Notes: generated from the sequence alone by a model not told the origin. A stretch of DNA of 64,000 nucleotides from Acetanaerobacterium elongatum (GCF_900103835.1 NZ_FNID01000016.1:1-64000), one strand, 5' to 3'; numbered from the stretch's first letter, positions 52,100 through 61,359 are shown. Program-made: numbers and translations.

Positions 52100-52549
52100 T
52101 TAGTGGTGGTCGCAGCCGCCATCACCGGTATGGCAGGCTTCGCAGTCACCGATATCGCCCACAATCGGTCGCGGGTCTACACCCATTCGGGTGTAATAAT
52201 CAGAAATCGCTGCCTTAATTGCCTGCTCGGCGAGCACCGAACAGTGTACCTTTACCGGTGGCAGACCGTCTAGCGCCTCCATAACCGCCTTGTTGGTGAG
52301 CTTTAAGGCATCGTCCATCGATTTGCCCTTAATGAGCTCGGTGGCCATCGAGCTGGTGGCAATGGCCGCACCGCAGCCAAAGGTTTTAAACTTCACGTCC
52401 TCAATCATGCCGTTGTTAATCTTTAAGTACATCTTCATAATGTCGCCGCACTTTGCGTTACCAACCTCACCCACGCCGTTGGCATCGGCAAGCTCGCCCA
52501 CATTGCGCGGGTTCGCAAAATGATCCATAACCTTTTCACTGTATAGCAT
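52100..52549 (-). CDS. iscU: Fe-S cluster scaffold protein IscU/NifU-like
   Basis: A 149-residue scaffold on which Fe-S clusters are built. The three cluster cysteines are seen in GNAKCGD, KTFGCGAAIATSS and VHCSVLAEQA. The family length is about 125-130; this one has a C-terminal extension ending CEACHTGDGGCDHH, with three Cys and three His that could bind metal. It is translated just after iscS (25-nt gap), so the desulfurase delivers sulfur to it. AAAGG lies 9 nt before the ATG at 52549; a longer reading upstream has no support. Cytoplasmic. Confidence 0.95.
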   Translation of the reverse strand: MLYSEKVMDHFANPRNVGELADANGVGEVGNAKCGDIMKMYLKINNGMIEDVKFKTFGCGAAIATSSMATELIKGKSMDDALKLTNKAVMEALDGLPPVKVHCSVLAEQAIKAAISDYYTRMGVDPRPIVGDIGDCEACHTGDGGCDHH

Positions 52550-52574
52550 TTTAATCAACCTTTCTTCAAATAAA

Positions 52575-53771
52575 TCAGTTGCCTTCGCGGCAGATACGCT
52601 CCCACAACGGCGACATGGAGCGCAGACGCTCAATAATCGGGGGGAGCTTTTCGCAGATATAATCCACCTCGTCGGGGGTAGTCATGTCAGAGAGCGAAAG
52701 ACGCAGCGAACCGTGCGCCACCTCGTGCTTCAGGCCCAGTGCCAGCAAAACGTGGCTCGGGTCCAGCGAGCCGGAGGTGCAGGCCGAACCGGAGGAGGCT
52801 GCAATACCGTTCATATCCAGCATCAGCAGTAGCGATTCCCCTTCAACACCCTCCACCGAAACATTCACGTTTCCGCATAGCCGGCGGGTTCTGTCGCCGT
52901 TTAAGCGGGTGCGGTCAATCTTCAGCAGAGTATCTATCAGCTTATCACGCATTGGTGTAATAACGGCAACCTTTTTCTCAATGTTTTGTGTCGCAAGCTC
53001 CAGTGCCTTCGCAAGCCCCACAATGCCCGCCACGTTTTCGGTGCCCGCGCGCTTACCGCGCTCCTGCTGGCCGCCGTCGATATAGTTCGGCAGAATAACG
53101 CCTTTGCGGCAGTAGAGCAAGCCTACACCCTTGGGCCCATGAATCTTGTGTGCCGACATCGAGAGCATATCGATATTCTGAGCAACTACGTCAATCTCCA
53201 CATTACCTGCGGCCTGCACGGCGTCGGTGTGGAACAGCACCCCAGCCTCCTTGCAGATTGCGCCGATCTCGGCAATCGGTTGAATGGTGCCGATTTCGTT
53301 ATTGGCGTACATAATGGTAACCAGTGCGGTATCTGAACGGATAGCCGCCTTTACGTCCGCGGGGTTTACAATTCCGTCTTTTCCAACGGGAAGAAAGGTT
53401 ACATCAAAGCCTTCCTTTGTCAGAGTGTCCATGGTGTGAAGCACCGCATGATGCTCAAACACCGTGGTGATAACATGCTTCTTGCCCTTTTTCGCAAGCT
53501 GGTGTGCGCAGCCCTTGATAGCCCAGTTATCGGCCTCCGAGCCGCCGGAGGTAAAATAAATCTCCTGCGGCTGGGCGTTAAATGCCTTGGCGGCTGTAGC
53601 GCGGGCATGCTCCACCGCAATCTTCGCCTCACGCCCGATGGAATATATACTGGAGGCGTTGCCGTACTTTTCTTTTAAGTAGGGCAGCATCGCCTCAAAA
53701 ACCTCGTCCGATATCTTGGTGGTGGCAGCGTTATCCGCATACACAAAGGGTTTGCCGTTTATATAGTTCAT
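52575..53771 (-). CDS. iscS: Cysteine desulfurase IscS/NifS
   Basis: A 398-residue PLP enzyme that takes sulfur from cysteine for Fe-S cluster assembly. The opening [12 protein letters not shown], the PLP-lysine motif [12 protein letters not shown] (about residue 203) and the active-site cysteine loop [14 protein letters not shown] (about 325-338) are diagnostic; the short GSACTSG loop is the NifS/IscS type. AAAGGA lies about 13 nt before ATG 53771. It heads the iscS-iscU operon. No IscR gene lies adjacent, although a palindrome sits in the promoter. Confidence 0.95.
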   Translation of the reverse strand: MNYINGKPFVYADNAATTKISDEVFEAMLPYLKEKYGNASSIYSIGREAKIAVEHARATAAKAFNAQPQEIYFTSGGSEADNWAIKGCAHQLAKKGKKHVITTVFEHHAVLHTMDTLTKEGFDVTFLPVGKDGIVNPADVKAAIRSDTALVTIMYANNEIGTIQPIAEIGAICKEAGVLFHTDAVQAAGNVEIDVVAQNIDMLSMSAHKIHGPKGVGLLYCRKGVILPNYIDGGQQERGKRAGTENVAGIVGLAKALELATQNIEKKVAVITPMRDKLIDTLLKIDRTRLNGDRTRRLCGNVNVSVEGVEGESLLLMLDMNGIAASSGSACTSGSLDPSHVLLALGLKHEVAHGSLRLSLSDMTTPDEVDYICEKLPPIIERLRSMSPLWERICREGN

Positions 53772-53811
53772 GGTACTGTTCTGGTCCTTTCCTAAAGTCA
53801 ATCATAACCTA

Positions 53812-53825
53812 TATACTATGGTATA
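53812..53825. promoter_or_regulatory. Palindrome in the iscS leader
   Basis: TATAC-TATG-GTATA, perfect 5-bp arms, about 45 nt before iscS. It could be a regulator site. Confidence 0.35.
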
Positions 53826-53872
53826 CTTACTGACTTTTAAATTATACGGCTTTAGTATTAAACAACATCTAT

Positions 53873-53901
53873 AATATATACCAATTAGGTAGTAAATGCA
53901 A
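53873..53901 (-). promoter_or_regulatory. Promoter of iscSU with an internal palindrome
   Basis: On the minus strand, TTGCAT (53901-53896), 17-nt spacer, TATATT (53878-53873). The spacer holds TACC-N5-GGTA (53879-53891), in the place where a repressor such as an Rrf2/IscR-type protein would bind. Confidence 0.55.
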
Positions 53902-53928
53902 TACCCTTAATAAATTTTTAACGATTAA

Positions 53929-54381
53929 TTATTTGTTTCGGTGTTTTTCGGTTTCGGCAACTGCAAGGCGGTCACACCGCTCGTTCTCCGGGTGCCCGGC
54001 ATGGCCCTTTACCCATACCACGGTAACCTCCTGCTGCTCCAGCAGTGCAAGCAGGCGTTCCCACAGGTCTGGGTTTAAAGCGGGCTCATTGCCTCCGCGC
54101 TTCCACCCGTTTTTTTGCCATTTTTTCGCCCAGCCCTTGGTTATGGCATCGGCGACATATTTGGAATCGGTATATAGTGTAACCCTGCAGCGTTCCTTTA
54201 GTGCCGCAAGCCCTTCAATTACGGCGGTCAGCTCCATACGGTTGTTGGTGGTGCTGTGTTCGCCGCCCGAAAGCTCCTTCTCTTTATCACCATAACGCAG
54301 GATTACGCCGTATCCGCCCGGGCCGGGGTTGCCGCTGCAGGCACCGTCGGTGAAAATTTCAATTTGTTTCAGCTCTGCCAT
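53929..54381 (-). CDS. rnhA: Ribonuclease HI
   Basis: A 150-residue endonuclease that cuts RNA in RNA-DNA hybrids. The active-site acids are seen in [15 protein letters not shown] (D10), NRMELTAV (E48), YTDSKYV (D70) and ENERCDRLA (the last acid). The basic handle [15 protein letters not shown] is present, as in E. coli RNase HI. Length is normal (150-155). It faces away from the ZIP transporter gene across a 188-nt gap. Confidence 0.97.
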   Translation of the reverse strand: MAELKQIEIFTDGACSGNPGPGGYGVILRYGDKEKELSGGEHSTTNNRMELTAVIEGLAALKERCRVTLYTDSKYVADAITKGWAKKWQKNGWKRGGNEPALNPDLWERLLALLEQQEVTVVWVKGHAGHPENERCDRLAVAETEKHRNK

Positions 54382-54569
54382 ATGCGGCCCTCCTGATAAT
54401 GATAGATTCTAAAGCAATCAGCAGTTTTTATTATATTACGTTTTTATTGTGCAGGCAAGCGAGCAGTACGATGCCGGATGAAATTCAGCCATATACAACA
54501 TATAAAAAACCTGCGGCGCGTATATTGTGTCAGGCGTATGAGTCTGCTGCGCCAAAAGGGGAAAAGCCG

Positions 54570-55349
54570 ATGGACTTTATGAAGGTTCTGCCGCCTTTTT
54601 TGCTCACGCTTGCCGCGGGGTTGTGTACGGGATTAGGCGGGTTAGTGGCACTGTTTGTAAAAAAAGAAAACCCGCGCGTGCTGCCTTTCTCGCTTGGGTT
54701 TGCGGCAGGTGTGATGATTATGGTTTCTACCGCCGACCTGCTTCCCGAGGCGGCAAGGCTGATCGGGCGGCATACAAGGCTTTCGTCGGGGCTGATAGCG
54801 CTGTTTGCCATGTCGATAGGCATGCTGCTGGCCTCGCTGATTGAAAAAAAAGTACCGTCCGAAAGCGCATGGCTTAAGGACGGGCAGAACAATCGGGGTA
54901 TTTTTCGGGTAGGCGTTGTCACCGCGCTTGCTATTGTGCTGCATAACCTGCCGGAGGGCGTCGCCACCTTTATGGCAGGGTACAGGCAGATGTCTTTGGG
55001 GCTTTCGGTAGCGGTAGCGATTTCACTGCACAATATTCCCGAGGGTATCTCGATTGCCGTGCCGGTTTACTGTGCAACGGGGAAGAGAGGCAAAGCGCTG
55101 CGCTATGCCTTTCTGTCGGGGCTTTCCGAGCCGTTGGGCGCGCTGCTTGCCATGTTTTTACTGCGCCCGCTTCTCACCGACACCGTGCTGGGCTTTACCT
55201 TTGGCGTGGTGGCTGGGATTATGCTGTACATCTCGTTTGCCGAGCTCGTACCTTCCGCCTACAAAAATGTAAAGATCGGTATCCCGCTGCTGGGTGTTCT
55301 CTTCGGCATAGTTGTGATGGCGGCGGGGCTGCTGATTTTTGGATTATAA
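54570..55349 (+). CDS. ZIP-family divalent metal transporter
   Basis: A 259-residue membrane protein with eight predicted segments. The metal site of ZIP proteins is seen twice, as LHNLPEGVATF (about 124-134) and LHNIPEGISIA (about 153-163), in transmembrane helices 4 and 5. It would import zinc or iron; the bacterial type is ZupT. I start at ATG 54570, with AAGGGG 9 nt upstream and a short N-terminus entering the first helix; a longer frame to 54399 adds 57 residues that look unlike a ZIP. The region between helices 3 and 4 is short. Confidence 0.92.
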   Translation: MDFMKVLPPFLLTLAAGLCTGLGGLVALFVKKENPRVLPFSLGFAAGVMIMVSTADLLPEAARLIGRHTRLSSGLIALFAMSIGMLLASLIEKKVPSESAWLKDGQNNRGIFRVGVVTALAIVLHNLPEGVATFMAGYRQMSLGLSVAVAISLHNIPEGISIAVPVYCATGKRGKALRYAFLSGLSEPLGALLAMFLLRPLLTDTVLGFTFGVVAGIMLYISFAELVPSAYKNVKIGIPLLGVLFGIVVMAAGLLIFGL

Positions 55350-55419
55350 AAGCTATGCGATGTTCAAGGGGCGTTTCCATTACTTGAGGCATGCGCAAAA
55401 TCAAAGCCCTTATTTTGTA

Positions 55420-56322
55420 TTACAACACTAGTTCTGTACAAAATGCAATAACAGCATTGCCCGCTATTTTAACTTCTATCGGCTGATTATTTTTGATTTT
55501 TACTTGTACTTCCATTGTACCAGCCCGCCCAATAGCTTCGCCTTGTACAATATTGAAGGCGAATTGAGTATCATTATGCGGTACAAGGCCATAATGAACT
55601 AGGTAAGCGCCAAGAGGACCGTTTGCATTACCTGTTACGGGATCTTCATTAATGCCAATGGCGGGTGCAAACATTCTGCCATGTATCATTGGTGTTTCAT
55701 TCTGATTCATGGTAAAAACATAGTAACCATTACATCCGATTTCACCGCTCAAATTTGCAAGAATATCCATATTAGGCCGTAAGCTATGCAGCATATTGAT
55801 TTCTTTTATCCCTATCATTACCTTGGAATGTCCCGTCGATGCGATTGCAACAGGGCAGTTCTCCATGATGTCATTAAGACTTATACCCAATGCGGCGGCT
55901 AATGCTTGTTGTACCTTAGGCGAGAGAGCTTCCCTTACCTCGATTTTCCCTTGTGTCATTACTATTTTGTAGTCATCGTTTTCTTGTACGATATCAACCG
56001 GTAAAATGCCTGCGCCTGTTTTTTGCAATACTCTTGTTGTTCCCAGATGGTTTTCAATCGCTCTAGCATAGTGTGCCGCAATTGTTGCATGTCCACAAAT
56101 CGGCACTTCCTTAGTGGGAGTGAAAAAACGAACTTCTACATCATAAGTATCGTCTTCAGAATTAAAAACAAAGGCAGTTTCTGAATTGTTTAATTCGCGT
56201 GCTATTTTCTGCATCTGCTGATCAGACAAACCATTCGCATTGGTAACTACCCCTGCAGGATTACCTGTTAACCTTTCTTTCGTAAAAGAATCAATTTGAT
56301 AAATGCGATATAGGTTTTTCAT
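55420..56322 (-). CDS. PhzF-family isomerase/epimerase
   Basis: A 300-residue protein of the PhzF/diaminopimelate-epimerase fold. The opening YQIDSFTKERLTGNPAGVV, the catalytic glutamate in NNSETAFVF, the turn FFTPTKEVPICGHATIAAHY and the second-half DPVTGNANGPLGAYL are typical. PhzF isomerises an intermediate of phenazine synthesis; most bacterial homologues are stand-alone with unknown substrates, as here. The start at 56322 fits GGAGA 8 nt upstream. Base use looks more AT-rich than neighbouring genes, a mild hint of transfer. Confidence 0.9.
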   Translation of the reverse strand: MKNLYRIYQIDSFTKERLTGNPAGVVTNANGLSDQQMQKIARELNNSETAFVFNSEDDTYDVEVRFFTPTKEVPICGHATIAAHYARAIENHLGTTRVLQKTGAGILPVDIVQENDDYKIVMTQGKIEVREALSPKVQQALAAALGISLNDIMENCPVAIASTGHSKVMIGIKEINMLHSLRPNMDILANLSGEIGCNGYYVFTMNQNETPMIHGRMFAPAIGINEDPVTGNANGPLGAYLVHYGLVPHNDTQFAFNIVQGEAIGRAGTMEVQVKIKNNQPIEVKIAGNAVIAFCTELVL

Positions 56323-56486
56323 ATCAATCATCTCCAATTATATAATTCCGCTTTGTTTACACTCTTACAAATGGTAAACATTATATAAAACTTAGCAGAT
56401 GGTTTCAACAACACGGGTGTACCATAATGACGAGTAAAAATCCCCTTTATCATCACAGCGTAATAAGAGAAACCCTGCTTACAATA

Positions 56487-57482
56487 TTATGTACCTTGCC
56501 GCTCCCTGCGAAGAATATCACGGATATCGCTGCCCACAAACCTCAGCATGCTGTAGCTGCCCGCGAGCCGTGAAACCACCTTTTCGCTGTACGCCTTTTT
56601 CATCAAGTCGAAGGTCAGGTTGGTGCTGATGATGGTAGGCCGGCCGGTAAGCATGCGGGTGTTTACAATATTGTACACCGCCGAAGAGGTAAAGGCGGTT
56701 TGAAACTCGGTGCCAAGGTCATCCATAATCAGCAGGTCGCATTCCAGCAGTGAGGCAAGGCTGTTGCTTTCGTCGGAATCCTTGGAGAAATGCTCCACCT
56801 CCACCGAACGCAGCAGATTTTGCGCAGAGCCGTATACCACCCCGTAGCCCTTGTCGATGGCCTTTGCGGCGATGGAAAGCGACAGATGCGTTTTGCCAAG
56901 ACCCGCCGAACCCAGCATCAGGATGCTGGGAGACTGCAGCGAGAAGGTGTTGGCGTATTTTACGCAGTAGTTGTAAATCTCCAGCATTTTTACGCGGGGA
57001 ACCACCTTAGAAGCATCGGGCTGATCAGAGTAATATTCGAGCTTAAACTGCTCAAACCCCGAGAGGGTGAGGGGGGAGAGCGCATTCAGCCGTTTGTATG
57101 CCTCCGCCTTGAGCTCCTTCTTCATACACTCGCACATCACCCCGTCAACATAGCCGGTATCGCGGCAGCTTGGGCAGTAAAATGGTATCTCCAGATAATC
57201 GGTGGGAATGCCGCATTCCAGAAAAATTTCCTTTCGGGCAGCATCTATTTCAACATTGCGGTTATTCAGCTCATTAAGAATAGCCTCGGTGTCTGCGCCC
57301 GGCATAAGCATAGCCTTTGCGGCTGTTGCACCCGCCTCAAGCTGTTCGCGGTCTAGCACCTCAAGCTCCGGGATATCACTGTAAAGCTGGCGGCGGCGGT
57401 TCTCAGCTATATTGTGAACCGACTGGCGCCGCTGCGAGAGCCTTGATCGAACCGCAGTATAAACTTCTTTAGAATACCCCAT
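56487..57482 (-). CDS. DnaC/DnaI-like helicase loader ATPase
   Basis: A 331-residue AAA+ protein. The N-terminal half carries zinc-type cysteines CPSCRDTGYVDGVMCEC (about 103-119). Walker A is LGSAGLGKTHLS (about 195-206), Walker B is DLLIMDDLGTE near 252-262, and the arginine finger region is near SRLAGSYSMLRF. The protein would load the replicative helicase onto DNA, as DnaI does in Bacillus. The DnaD-like gene lies 52 nt upstream on the same strand; together they make a primosome pair. Confidence 0.9.
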   Translation of the reverse strand: MGYSKEVYTAVRSRLSQRRQSVHNIAENRRRQLYSDIPELEVLDREQLEAGATAAKAMLMPGADTEAILNELNNRNVEIDAARKEIFLECGIPTDYLEIPFYCPSCRDTGYVDGVMCECMKKELKAEAYKRLNALSPLTLSGFEQFKLEYYSDQPDASKVVPRVKMLEIYNYCVKYANTFSLQSPSILMLGSAGLGKTHLSLSIAAKAIDKGYGVVYGSAQNLLRSVEVEHFSKDSDESNSLASLLECDLLIMDDLGTEFQTAFTSSAVYNIVNTRMLTGRPTIISTNLTFDLMKKAYSEKVVSRLAGSYSMLRFVGSDIRDILRRERQGT

Positions 57483-57534
57483 CCGTCAGAACCATTCCTT
57501 TCATTTGAAAAGCGAGTTCAAGATCGATTACTCG

Positions 57535-58542
57535 CTAAATCTTTGGCGTATTAAACAAAATCTCGTTCTCAATCGCATTCGTGTCCAGCGAGGGGGTAAA
57601 TCCGCCTGCCTGCGGCTTTTCCATGCTCTCCTGCATAGCCTGCTCTACGGTAGTAATACCCTTCTTGTGCCAGTTCGAAAGAATCTTGCCCAGATAGGAA
57701 AAGCTCAGCCTGCCGGTATTATCGATTGTTTTATCGTAAGCAATACGGATAATGGACATATCATAGCCGTACTCGTTAAACCATGTGGCGATGGCCTCTC
57801 GCTCCTTGGTGGATAGGCTGCGGCCGGTAATGCCGAAGGCCGATTGCACCAACACCTCATGCGTATGCCGTGCGGCCTGATCCTTTATGTATGCGTCCGC
57901 CTGCTCGTGGGTGATGATTCCGCGGTCTGCCCAAGCTACGCACTGGCGCTCGATGCTGCGCATATCGGTTTTGTTCTGCGAGCAGCAGTACTCAACCGCC
58001 ATCAGGATGACATCGGGTGCAAGGCCAACCCAATCATGAATAGACACCAGCGCAGCCACATCACTTCCCTGAAGCTCCCGCGCAAGCAGCAGCTTGCACT
58101 GTTCTACCAAAAAACGCAAGCCCTCATTCTCCTCCACACGGGTAAAGGCTTCCTTTTGGGTAAAGCGGTAGGCGGTGGTTAGCTTTTTGATGTTTCCGCT
58201 CTCTGCAACAGGTGTCTTCGGCGGCTCAGCAGGTAAAGCAACAGGCTTCTGCAGGGGAACGGCAGCCGGTACTGCTTTTTCTACCGGTGGTACTTCCTGC
58301 CCGGCGTGTTCCGCCAAAACCCCAACCTCTACCCAGTAGTTCACCGCGTCTTTGCAGTCTGCGGGTGAAAAACCAAGCTGAGAAGCCATTGTCTCGTGAC
58401 TTATGGGCTCACCGCTATGTCGCAGCAAAAAAAGCAGTACCTTCAGCTGTGCTGCACCGGCAAGCTTCAGGTGCCTATCCACCACGCTGTTCGGAACAGC
58501 AAAAACCCCTTGCAACAGGCCATAGTTAACCGTAAAATTCAT
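57535..58542 (-). CDS. DnaD domain-containing primosome protein
   Basis: A 335-residue protein with an N-terminal winged-helix part (about 15-85; LLFLLRHSGEPISHETMASQ), a Pro/Ala-rich linker (about 85-115) and one or two DnaD/DnaB_2 C-terminal modules (about 130-225 and 240-310). The C-terminal module has YDMSIIRIAYDKTIDNTGRL and SYLGKILSNWHKKGI, a DnaD-type signature. DnaD-family proteins remodel DNA and help load DnaI/DnaC. ATG 58542 follows GGAGG by 5 nt. It begins the operon with the DnaI-like gene. Confidence 0.9.
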   Translation of the reverse strand: MNFTVNYGLLQGVFAVPNSVVDRHLKLAGAAQLKVLLFLLRHSGEPISHETMASQLGFSPADCKDAVNYWVEVGVLAEHAGQEVPPVEKAVPAAVPLQKPVALPAEPPKTPVAESGNIKKLTTAYRFTQKEAFTRVEENEGLRFLVEQCKLLLARELQGSDVAALVSIHDWVGLAPDVILMAVEYCCSQNKTDMRSIERQCVAWADRGIITHEQADAYIKDQAARHTHEVLVQSAFGITGRSLSTKEREAIATWFNEYGYDMSIIRIAYDKTIDNTGRLSFSYLGKILSNWHKKGITTVEQAMQESMEKPQAGGFTPSLDTNAIENEILFNTPKI

Positions 58543-58639
58543 CGCTGCCTCCGCCACCAACTATAATAATTGAATATATTATAGCATAGATTGCAGTATA
58601 ATAAAATTCAATTTTCCGGCGTACATCATGGGATTTTTG

Positions 58640-58668
58640 TTGACATTCCAATTAAGGTTTGATATAAT
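58640..58668 (+). promoter_or_regulatory. Consensus promoter of tRNA-Gly
   Basis: TTGACA (58640-58645), 17-nt spacer, TATAAT (58663-58668): a perfect sigma-A promoter, about 20 nt before the tRNA. Confidence 0.9.
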
Positions 58669-58687
58669 AAACCAGTACTTCATAACT

Positions 58688-58763
58688 GCGGGTTTAGCTC
58701 ATTTGGTAGAGCGCCACCTTGCCAAGGTGGAGGTAGCGAGTTCGAACCTCGTAACCCGCTCCA
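58688..58763 (+). tRNA. tRNA-Gly (anticodon GCC)
   Basis: A 76-nt cloverleaf. The acceptor stem is GCGGGTT with AACCCGC, discriminator T, and encoded CCA at 58761-58763. The anticodon stem CCACC/GGTGG encloses TTGCCAA, giving anticodon GCC, which reads GGC and GGU codons. The D-arm (GCTC...GAGC) and T-loop (TTCGAAC) are normal. It lies alone between a consensus promoter and a strong terminator. Confidence 0.97.
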
Positions 58764-58768
58764 TTATT

Positions 58769-58796
58769 AGAACAGCGTTAGCTGTTCTTTTTTTAA
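58769..58796 (+). terminator. Terminator of tRNA-Gly
   Basis: AGAACAGC-GTTA-GCTGTTCT (58769-58788) followed by seven T residues. Confidence 0.92.
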
Positions 58797-58966
58797 TTTC
58801 TATTTATTTTTATGTAAACCAATCAACTGTTATAGAACCAGAATAGTTTTTATGAATTTTCCGATTATTAACATATCATTAATGGTATAGAGTTGATTTT
58901 AGGTTGATTCTATGTAATAATATTTCCAGAGCCTATAAATAGTTATAAAGGAGAAGGACAGCACAG

Positions 58967-59650
58967 ATGAATTACGAAATTTTTGGCGGCAATCTCCCCG
59001 CAGTATCCATTCAGCTTGCTCAGGGCGAAAGCATCTTTACCGAGTCGGGCGGCCTTTCGTGGATGACCCCCGCTATCACCATGGAGACAAACATGAAGGG
59101 TGGCCTTATGAAGGGGCTCGGACGTATGTTCTCGGGTGAATCGTTGTTCATGGCCACCTATACTGCAGCGGCTCCCAATCAAGAGATTACCATTGCCTCC
59201 TCGTTCCCCGGCGAGATTAAATGCCTGCAGATTGCACCCGGTAAGGAGTTTATCTGCCAGAAGAATGCTTTCCTGTGTGCGCAGCCTACCGTTGAGCTCG
59301 CTACCGAAGTAAACAGGAATGTTGCCAGCGGTTTGTTTGGCGGCGAGGGCTTTATCATGCAGCGCTTAAGGGGCAACGGCCTTGCGTTTATTGAGATTGA
59401 CGGCAGCCTGAAAGAGATTACACTTGCTCCCGGCCAGCGGATTAAGGTAGACACCGGTAATGTGGCCGCTTATGAGTCTACGGTTGGCTACACCGTTGAA
59501 ACCGTAAAGGGCTTTAAGAACGTGCTGTTCGGCGGAGAGGGCCTTTTCCTTACGATACTTGAGGGCCCCGGCACCGTATACCTGCAAACCATGACTATGC
59601 CCGGCTTTGCCAGCAGAATTATCCCCTATCTGCCCAAGAGCAGCAACTAA
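58967..59650 (+). CDS. TIGR00266 / AIM24 family protein
   Basis: A 227-residue soluble protein. It opens MNYEIFGGNLPAVSIQLAQG and continues MKGGLMKGLGRMFSGESLFM, a glycine-rich turn found in TIGR00266 (DUF124), a beta-rich double-barrel family related to mitochondrial AIM24. Function is not established. GGAGAAGGAC precedes the ATG. It is monocistronic with its own terminator. Confidence 0.88.
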   Translation: MNYEIFGGNLPAVSIQLAQGESIFTESGGLSWMTPAITMETNMKGGLMKGLGRMFSGESLFMATYTAAAPNQEITIASSFPGEIKCLQIAPGKEFICQKNAFLCAQPTVELATEVNRNVASGLFGGEGFIMQRLRGNGLAFIEIDGSLKEITLAPGQRIKVDTGNVAAYESTVGYTVETVKGFKNVLFGGEGLFLTILEGPGTVYLQTMTMPGFASRIIPYLPKSSN

Positions 59651-59674
59651 ACCTCTGGTTCTACATACCCTTTA

Positions 59675-59704
59675 AAGCCGCTCGTTTGAGCGGCTTATTT
59701 CTAT
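59675..59704 (+). terminator. Terminator of the TIGR00266 gene
   Basis: AAGCCGCTC (59675-59683) pairs perfectly with GAGCGGCTT (59688-59696), followed by ATTTCTAT. Confidence 0.8.
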
Positions 59705-59814
59705 GTATGTAAAATCTAGGCCAATCCGGAAGAATATAATTACTTTAAGTTAAATTTATGTTATACTGACTTGTGACGTTAAACATAAATAGACTATCAA
59801 GAGGTGTGAAGATT

Positions 59815-60510
59815 ATGCGGGTATTTTGCTGTGACGATAACGAGATACATCTTTCGCAACTAATCGAACTGCTAAACGAATCATCTGTTGATCAGCCGCT
59901 TGAAATTCAGGGCTTTACCACATCACAGGAACTGCTAGCCGCTGTAAACGAAAACTGCGATATCATCCTGTGCGACATTCTGCTTGGGGATAACAACGGC
60001 ATTGTCACCATGAAGAATGTTCAGGATCGTTTCCCGAATATCAAGATCATCTTTGTCTCCGCATATTCCTACTACTGTGAAGATGTTTACGATGTTGATC
60101 ATGTTGCCTTTTTGCACAAGCCGATCAGCCAGGTAAAACTTCGTGCTGCCCTTACAAGGGCGATTAATGATATCCTGGATGAACAAGGGCAGTACATTAC
60201 CGTTAAAAGCAAAAGTATAACGGCGACTGTCCCGATGTCAAAAATTCTTTATATAGAAACCGTTGGCAAACAACTCAATGTTGTTACCGAGGATAAATTC
60301 TATCTGGTTTCACAAAAAAACGGTATCCTAACAAAGCTTGATAGTCGGTTTATCGACTGTGGAAAGGGCTGCGTGGTTAATATGAGCCGCATACGCACGC
60401 TTGGCCGACAAACCATTACCCTGTTTGACGGTAAAGAGGTGGCGGTTGCCGCAGATCGTATCCCGGCGGTAAAGCAGGCCTTCCTACATTATCTGGGCCC
60501 ACAACTGTAA
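59815..60510 (+). CDS. LytTR-type response regulator
   Basis: A 231-residue AgrA/VirR-type regulator. The receiver has acidic residues D7-D8, phospho-acceptor D54 in IILCDILLGDN, and lysine in FLHKPIS. The LytTR DNA-binding domain (about 130-229) has YIETVGKQLNVVT, FIDCGKGCVVNMSRIRTLGR and the usual GKEVAVAADRI end. Such regulators bind direct repeats and control peptide signalling, bacteriocin or wall genes. ATG 59815 follows GAGGTG by about 8 nt. A TATACT (59763-59768) upstream may be its promoter. It pairs with the histidine kinase gene 67 nt downstream. Confidence 0.92.
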   Translation: MRVFCCDDNEIHLSQLIELLNESSVDQPLEIQGFTTSQELLAAVNENCDIILCDILLGDNNGIVTMKNVQDRFPNIKIIFVSAYSYYCEDVYDVDHVAFLHKPISQVKLRAALTRAINDILDEQGQYITVKSKSITATVPMSKILYIETVGKQLNVVTEDKFYLVSQKNGILTKLDSRFIDCGKGCVVNMSRIRTLGRQTITLFDGKEVAVAADRIPAVKQAFLHYLGPQL

Positions 60511-60577
60511 TACAGGAGAGTTTAGCCTATAAATTTACACCCATCTGATACATATGCCGGAAAGGAGTGACCGCGAT

Positions 60578-61348
60578 ATGGATAACAGCTATCTTCTGGT
60601 ATTGAGCATCCTTTTGGTAATAGCTGCAATAGCCATCGTGGCGCTGCTTGCAAATCAGGAGGTAAAGCTGCATCAGCTGCAGCAGTATGAAAAAGAGCTG
60701 CAGGTGCAGCTTACGTGCCAGAAGGAACTGGATGATTATATGGAGCGCCTGCGCTTTCTTCGCCATGATGCGCGAAACTATCTGCTCACCATGCAAGCAC
60801 TGCTGGGGAGTGGGCAGTATGAAAAGGCAAAGGAGTTTTTGTCTTCAGTGAGCACCAACTTCAAGCTGGGAAGCCGGGGCACGTTCAGCGATAATTACCT
60901 CGTTGACGAGCTTCTTTCAGAGAAATATGAGGAAGCTAAAAAAAACGGCATCCCATGCAGCCTTCATACCGAGATCTCGCACAACGCGCGGGTTGATTAT
61001 GCGATGCTGTGCTGTGCCATCAGTGCCACCTTGAGCGAGGCGTTTTCTCGTTTTAAAGACGCAGATGATACTAAAACGGAGCGAGGCGGCGGCATTGATT
61101 TTTATTGTACCGTATCCGATGAAGCAAAGCTGGATATCCGGTGCACTATTAATATGCAGGGGCTGTCAGTACCACAGTCCCAAAGGGTTTTTGGCCGCAG
61201 AAAGCAAGAAGATAAGCCGCAATCTATTGTATTAAGCAACCTTGCACAAAGCTGTAACGGCTGGTTTGAATACACCTGCGAAAACGGGCAAAAGAATATC
61301 AGCCTTTCATTTACCCTGCCTAAGCCTCCCGAGCCTATGCAGACATAA
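60578..61348 (+). CDS. Sensor histidine kinase of AgrC-like type with degenerate ATP-binding boxes
   Basis: A 256-residue protein. One transmembrane helix (about 5-27) is followed by a coiled coil and the dimerisation/phospho-acceptor helix RFLRHDARNYLLTMQAL, an HPK10-type H box with its histidine intact. The region aligned with the GHKL ATPase has lost its motifs: the N-box reads ISATLSEAF where NLLDNAIEA is normal, and the G-box SIVLSNLAQ lacks the GLGL glycines. A Ser/Lys-rich loop remains. It therefore looks unable to bind Mg-ATP by itself. It has no multi-helix sensor domain. ATG 60578 follows AAAGGAGTG by 8 nt. Confidence 0.82.
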   Translation: MDNSYLLVLSILLVIAAIAIVALLANQEVKLHQLQQYEKELQVQLTCQKELDDYMERLRFLRHDARNYLLTMQALLGSGQYEKAKEFLSSVSTNFKLGSRGTFSDNYLVDELLSEKYEEAKKNGIPCSLHTEISHNARVDYAMLCCAISATLSEAFSRFKDADDTKTERGGGIDFYCTVSDEAKLDIRCTINMQGLSVPQSQRVFGRRKQEDKPQSIVLSNLAQSCNGWFEYTCENGQKNISLSFTLPKPPEPMQT

Positions 61349-61359
61349 GCAGCCGGGTA

